This document shows, one piece after another, positions 61,397 to 64,000 of a DNA stretch of 64,000 nucleotides. Source of the DNA: Marinimicrococcus sp033875255 (GTDB lineage Bacteria; Pseudomonadota; Alphaproteobacteria; Geminicoccales; Geminicoccaceae); the NCBI GenBank assembly GCA_033875255.1, contig JAWZSN010000006.1:143531-207530 (forward strand), in the 5' to 3' direction. Under the pieces are notes generated by a model. The model saw only the letters and a list, made by a program, of their open reading frames with translations. It was not told the origin of the DNA and searched no databases. A program made the position numbers and the translations under genes. Numbering within the stretch: the stretch's first letter is position 1; the number at the start of each line of letters is the position of its first letter.

Positions 61397-61548
61397 CCGG
61401 AACGTTCGGATACATCAGGCGAACCACCCGGTTCGGTGCTGTCGCGAGCAGGCCAAGCGACACCAGAGTCTCGCTCGGTCGCGTCAAACATTCGTCGAGG
61501 GACTGCGGCAGCCCCATACGGCCAACGGCGGGCCTTCCATCTCCGCTA
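61393..61548 (+). other. Open frame cut by an insertion sequence after tadC
   Basis: An ATG overlaps the tadC stop (ATGA at 61393-61396), the same junction as between other genes of this operon. The frame runs 52 codons (MTGTFGYIRRTTRFGAVAS...) up to the TA at 61547-61548 where the first IS630 element begins, and stops three codons into the element. It could be the start of the next operon gene, now truncated. It does not show a lipoprotein signal as a tadD product would, so its identity is open. Confidence 0.35.
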
Positions 61549-62709
61549 GTGCACTGACGCCGACAAGGGATTCACAGTGGGACGGCGCTGTGCGAATCTG
61601 GGGTCATGGCCCAGACCGTCAGCGTCATCGTCAGCCCCGAGGACCGCGCGCGGCTGGCCGCGGTGATCGGGGACCGCAACCGCCCGCTCAAGCATGCGCA
61701 GCGGGCCGGGATCGTGCTGTTGTCGGCGGATCGCCTGCCGGTGCTGGAGATCGCCCGCCGGATCAAGGTGAGCCGCGCCTCGGTCTGGCGCTGGCAGCGT
61801 CGCTTCGCCGGGAAGGGCGTCGACGTGCTGCTGCGCGAACCCAGCCGCAAGCCGGGCAAGGCTCCGGTTCCGCCGGATACGATTCGGCGGGTCGTGTCCC
61901 TGACCTGCGCGGAGCCGCCGGGGTCGGCCACCCACTGAACGGGGCGGGCGATGGCCAGGGCCGTGGGTTTGAGCCTGCGGACGATCCAACGCATCTGGAA
62001 GGCGCATCGGCTCCAGCCGCACCGCAACCGCACCTTCAAGCGCTCAAATGGTCCGGCAAGCGCTCCAACGACCCGGCCTTCGCGGCCAAAATCGAGAATG
62101 TCGTCGGCCTCTACATGGACCCGTCCGCCCATGCGGTGGTCGTCTCCATCGATGAGAAAAGCCAGATCCAGGCGCTCGACCGCACCCAGCCCGGCCTGCC
62201 GCTGAAGCCGGGGAAATGTGGGCCCATGACCCACGACTACAAGCACCACGGCACCACCACCCTGTTCGCCGCCCTGAACGTGCTGGACGGCACCGCGGTC
62301 GGCCGCTGCATGGTCCGGCATCGCCACCAGGAGTTCTTCAGCTTTCTCAACGCCGTCGAGCGCGCCGTCCCGGCGGGCAAGATCATCCATGCCATCCTGG
62401 ACAACTACACCACCCACAAGCACCCGAAGGTCCAGGCCTGGCTGGCCGACCACCCACGCTGGGTCTTCCACTCCACGCCCACCTCGGCGTCCTCGCTCAA
62501 CGCGGTCGAGGGCTTCTTCTCGACCCTGACCCGCAAGCGCCTGAAGCGCGGCGTCTTCACCTCCGTCCCCCAGCTGGAGGACGCGATCCGCCGCTTCATC
62601 AAGGCGCACAACGGCAAGGCCAAACCGTTCGTCTGGACCAAGCCCGCCAAGACCATCGTGGAAAAGCTCAGGCGCTTGCCCGCTGCATCCCTTCAATGAG
62701 TCGCTGCAT
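61549..62709 (+). mobile_element. IS630-family element A (inactive)
   Basis: The ends form imperfect inverted repeats (left GTGCACTGAC...AAGGGATTCA, right complement ATGCAGCGAC...AAGGGATGCA, 17 of 27 matching). The element is flanked by TA at 61547-61548 and 62710-62711, the normal IS630 target duplication. It carries a broken transposase. Its right TA is also the left TA of the next element. Confidence 0.8.
61606..62699 (+). pseudogene. IS630 transposase, broken by a stop and a frameshift
   Basis: The N-terminal helix-turn-helix part (VLEIARRIKVSRASVWRWQRR) reads in one frame to a TGA at 61936-61938, where related proteins have Trp (SATHW). The frame continues after the stop (ARAVGLSLRTIQRIWKAH) until about 62045, where a 20-base near-duplication of AAGCGCTC...GGC shifts it. 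The catalytic part then continues in another frame with SIDEKSQIQALDRTQPG, ILDNYTTHKH and LNAVEGFFSTL, i.e. the DDE residues. Two independent lesions mean it makes no functional transposase. Confidence 0.88.
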
Positions 62710-62711
62710 TA

Positions 62712-63874
62712 GTCATCTGGACCTTTAATTCGCATCATTGATCCGAGGGGCCTCGGGAGGATGGTGCGATGGCAGGCCGGCTGGCGGATGAAGTGGTTCT
62801 GAGCTCCGCGGAGCGCGGCTTTCTCGAGGCTCAGGTTCGGCGTCACAAGGCCGCGCGCTCGCTGTCCGACCGGTGCCGGATGATCCTGCTCTGTGCCAAG
62901 GGCCTTCAGAGCAAAGAGGTCGCCGCGCGGCTCGGGGTGCATGAGCACACGGTGGGTAAGTGGCGCAGGCGGTTCGTCAAGGACCGGATCGAAGGTCTCA
63001 TCGACGAGTATCGTCCCGGCCGGCCCCGTACGGTGTCGGACGCTCAGGTGGCCGGGGTCATCGAGCGCACGCTGAGCACGACGCCGACGGATGCCACCCA
63101 TTGGTCGATCCGTTCCATGGCCGCAGAAACCGGCCTGTCGCACACCACCATCCGCCGGATCTGGACCGCCTTCGGCCTGAAGCCGCACCGGAGCGAAACC
63201 TTCAAGCTCTCGAGCAATCCCCTGTTCGTCGACAAGGTGCAGGATAGCGGCGGGCTGTACCTGTCGCCCCCGAACCGGGCCATCGTGTTGTGCGTCGACG
63301 AAAAATCCCAGATCCAGGCGCTGGATCGCGAGCAGCCGGTGCTGCCGTCGGCGCCGGGCGTCGCCGAGCGGAGAACCCACAACCACATCCGCAACGGCAC
63401 GACCTCGCTCTTTGCGGCGCTCGACATCGCCACAGGCGCGGTGATCGGCACCTGCTACAAACGCCACCGGGCGAGCGAGGTCCTCGACTTTCCAAAGCAG
63501 ATCGACGCGGCCGTGCCGGACGGCCCGGACGTGCACCTGGTGATGGACAACCACGCCACCCACAAGACGCCGAAGATCAGGGCCTGGCTGGCGCGTCGGC
63601 CGCACTGGCACGTCCATCTCACGCCCACATCGGCGAGTTGGATCAACCAGGTCGAACGCTGGTTCGCGGAACTGACCCGCAAGCAATTGCAACGCGGCGT
63701 ACACCGCTCCACAGCCGAACTGGAGGCCGATATCACGGCCTTCATAGCGGCGCACACCGAAGACCCGAGACCCTATAAACGGGTCAAATCCGCCGACGAA
63801 ATCCTCGCCTCCGTCAAACGCCTCTGCCAGCGCTCCCAGCAAACCCTATGCGGCGACCTTTAGTTCCAGATGAC
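62712..63874 (+). mobile_element. IS630-family element B (apparently intact)
   Basis: The inverted ends GTCATCTGGACCTTTAA (left) and GTCATCTGGAACTAAAG (right, complement) match over 18 of the first 25 bases, with the outer 10 identical. TA flanks both ends (62710-62711 and 63875-63876). The element is 1163 bases long with one full transposase gene. It abuts element A, sharing a single TA. Confidence 0.88.
62769..63863 (+). CDS. IS630-family transposase, full length
   Basis: The 364-residue protein has an N-terminal winged helix-turn-helix pair (LQSKEVAARLGVHEHTVGKW and THWSIRSMAAETGLSHTTIRR) and the DDE catalytic domain with LCVDEKSQIQALDREQP (first Asp), LVMDNHATHKTPK (second Asp) and SWINQVERWFAELTRK (Glu). 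No stop or shift is present, so it should be able to move its own element by cut-and-paste at TA sites. It is clearly related to, but diverged from, the broken transposase of element A, so the two are not copies of one another. Confidence 0.93.
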   Translation: MAGRLADEVVLSSAERGFLEAQVRRHKAARSLSDRCRMILLCAKGLQSKEVAARLGVHEHTVGKWRRRFVKDRIEGLIDEYRPGRPRTVSDAQVAGVIERTLSTTPTDATHWSIRSMAAETGLSHTTIRRIWTAFGLKPHRSETFKLSSNPLFVDKVQDSGGLYLSPPNRAIVLCVDEKSQIQALDREQPVLPSAPGVAERRTHNHIRNGTTSLFAALDIATGAVIGTCYKRHRASEVLDFPKQIDAAVPDGPDVHLVMDNHATHKTPKIRAWLARRPHWHVHLTPTSASWINQVERWFAELTRKQLQRGVHRSTAELEADITAFIAAHTEDPRPYKRVKSADEILASVKRLCQRSQQTLCGDL

Positions 63875-63876
63875 TA

Positions 63877-64000
63877 GGCTCTGTACCCAATCACCCTCTT
63901 GATCCACGGCTGGGCCTCTGATTCAACCGTCGCACCGGCGGGCAAGAGGGTGGCGACGATGCAGGGACTGTTCTGGCTGGACGACGAGGCGTGGGCGGTG
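63877..64000 (+). mobile_element. Left end of an IS5-family element (runs off the window)
   Basis: Directly after the right TA of element B the sequence GGCTCTGTACCCAATCACCC resembles IS5-family (IS427-type) ends, and a transposase start follows. The target motif CTAG overlaps the junction (63873-63876). The right end is outside the window, so size and completeness are unknown. Confidence 0.6.
63959..64000 (+). CDS. IS5-family transposase, N-terminal 14 codons (partial)
   Basis: The frame begins at the ATG at 63959 and reads MQGLFWLDDEAWAV to the window edge. This opening (LFWLxDEAW) is characteristic of IS427-group IS5 transposases. Nothing more can be said from 42 bases. Confidence 0.65.
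   Translation, partial: MQGLFWLDDEAWAV

Noticed and set aside
61606..62699. Programmed frameshifting to make a full transposase in element A.
   Set aside because: The first break is a nonsense codon in place of Trp, and the second is a 20-base near-duplication, neither of which looks like a slippery site. The gene is dead rather than recoded.
61393..64000. A prophage or integrative element at the right end.
   Set aside because: Only transposase genes and IS ends are seen; there is no integrase, structural or replication gene.

Overview
This is a 64 kb, very GC-rich window from a bacterial chromosome, almost certainly an alphaproteobacterium. The mitofilin-like gene followed by hemY, the fused indolepyruvate oxidoreductase, the HWE-type histidine kinases, the phaA/phaB pair and the cpa/tad pilus locus all point there. 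Rhodospirillales or Geminicoccales is my best guess at order level, but I cannot place it further by eye.

Layout. 1-1783: end of a mitofilin-like gene, hemY and a tRNA-Thr(CGT). 1997-13706: a complete type I-E CRISPR-Cas locus. All eight cas genes (cas3, cas8e, cse2, cas7e, cas5e, cas6e, cas1, cas2) run leftward as one tightly coupled operon between two arrays. Array 1 has 14 repeats and array 2 has 37; both have 28-nt repeats in a 61-nt unit. Both arrays are also read leftward, from short related leaders at their right ends. 14014-19999: three sensor kinases (one PAS hybrid kinase, two HWE/HisKA_2 kinases) and a single-domain response regulator. 20254-31194: mostly single metabolic or housekeeping genes (D-threonine aldolase family, glucan phosphorylase, aminotransferase, glyoxalase-like protein, UDG-like protein, DUF2267, a hibernation factor fused to a cold-shock-like domain) and a fused indolepyruvate ferredoxin oxidoreductase. 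31272-35765: three tandem AMP-forming ligases with the relic of a fourth. 35830-42898: YihY, an SDR, a HAD phosphatase, a PfkB kinase, a fatty acid desaturase, an orphan ABC solute-binding protein and a small membrane protein. 42917-47792: a TRAP transporter divergent from lactate dehydrogenase and a PfkB sugar-phosphate kinase. 47829-52819: a 58-residue membrane protein, D-cysteine desulfhydrase family, Asp/Glu racemase family, upp, phaB and phaA. 53061-61396: a Flp/Tad pilus operon (flp, cpaA, cpaB, cpaC, cpaD, cpaE, cpaF, tadB, tadC). 61549-64000: insertion sequences that cut the tad operon off after tadC.

The most rewarding part is the spacer content. Three pairs of near-identical spacers differ only at positions that are synonymous in one reading frame, so they sample diverged coding copies of the same invader genes. 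Two further pairs overlap (one on opposite strands), which lets protospacer flanks be rebuilt from the arrays alone. All three flanks so obtained read 5'-NA(A/G) on the PAM side. Array 2 also carries three blocks of repeat-loop variants (GTGT, then ATGT, then GTGT again). I found no clearly unprecedented system; the other points worth following are the ligase cluster with its in-frame relic and two IS630 elements that share one TA dinucleotide.
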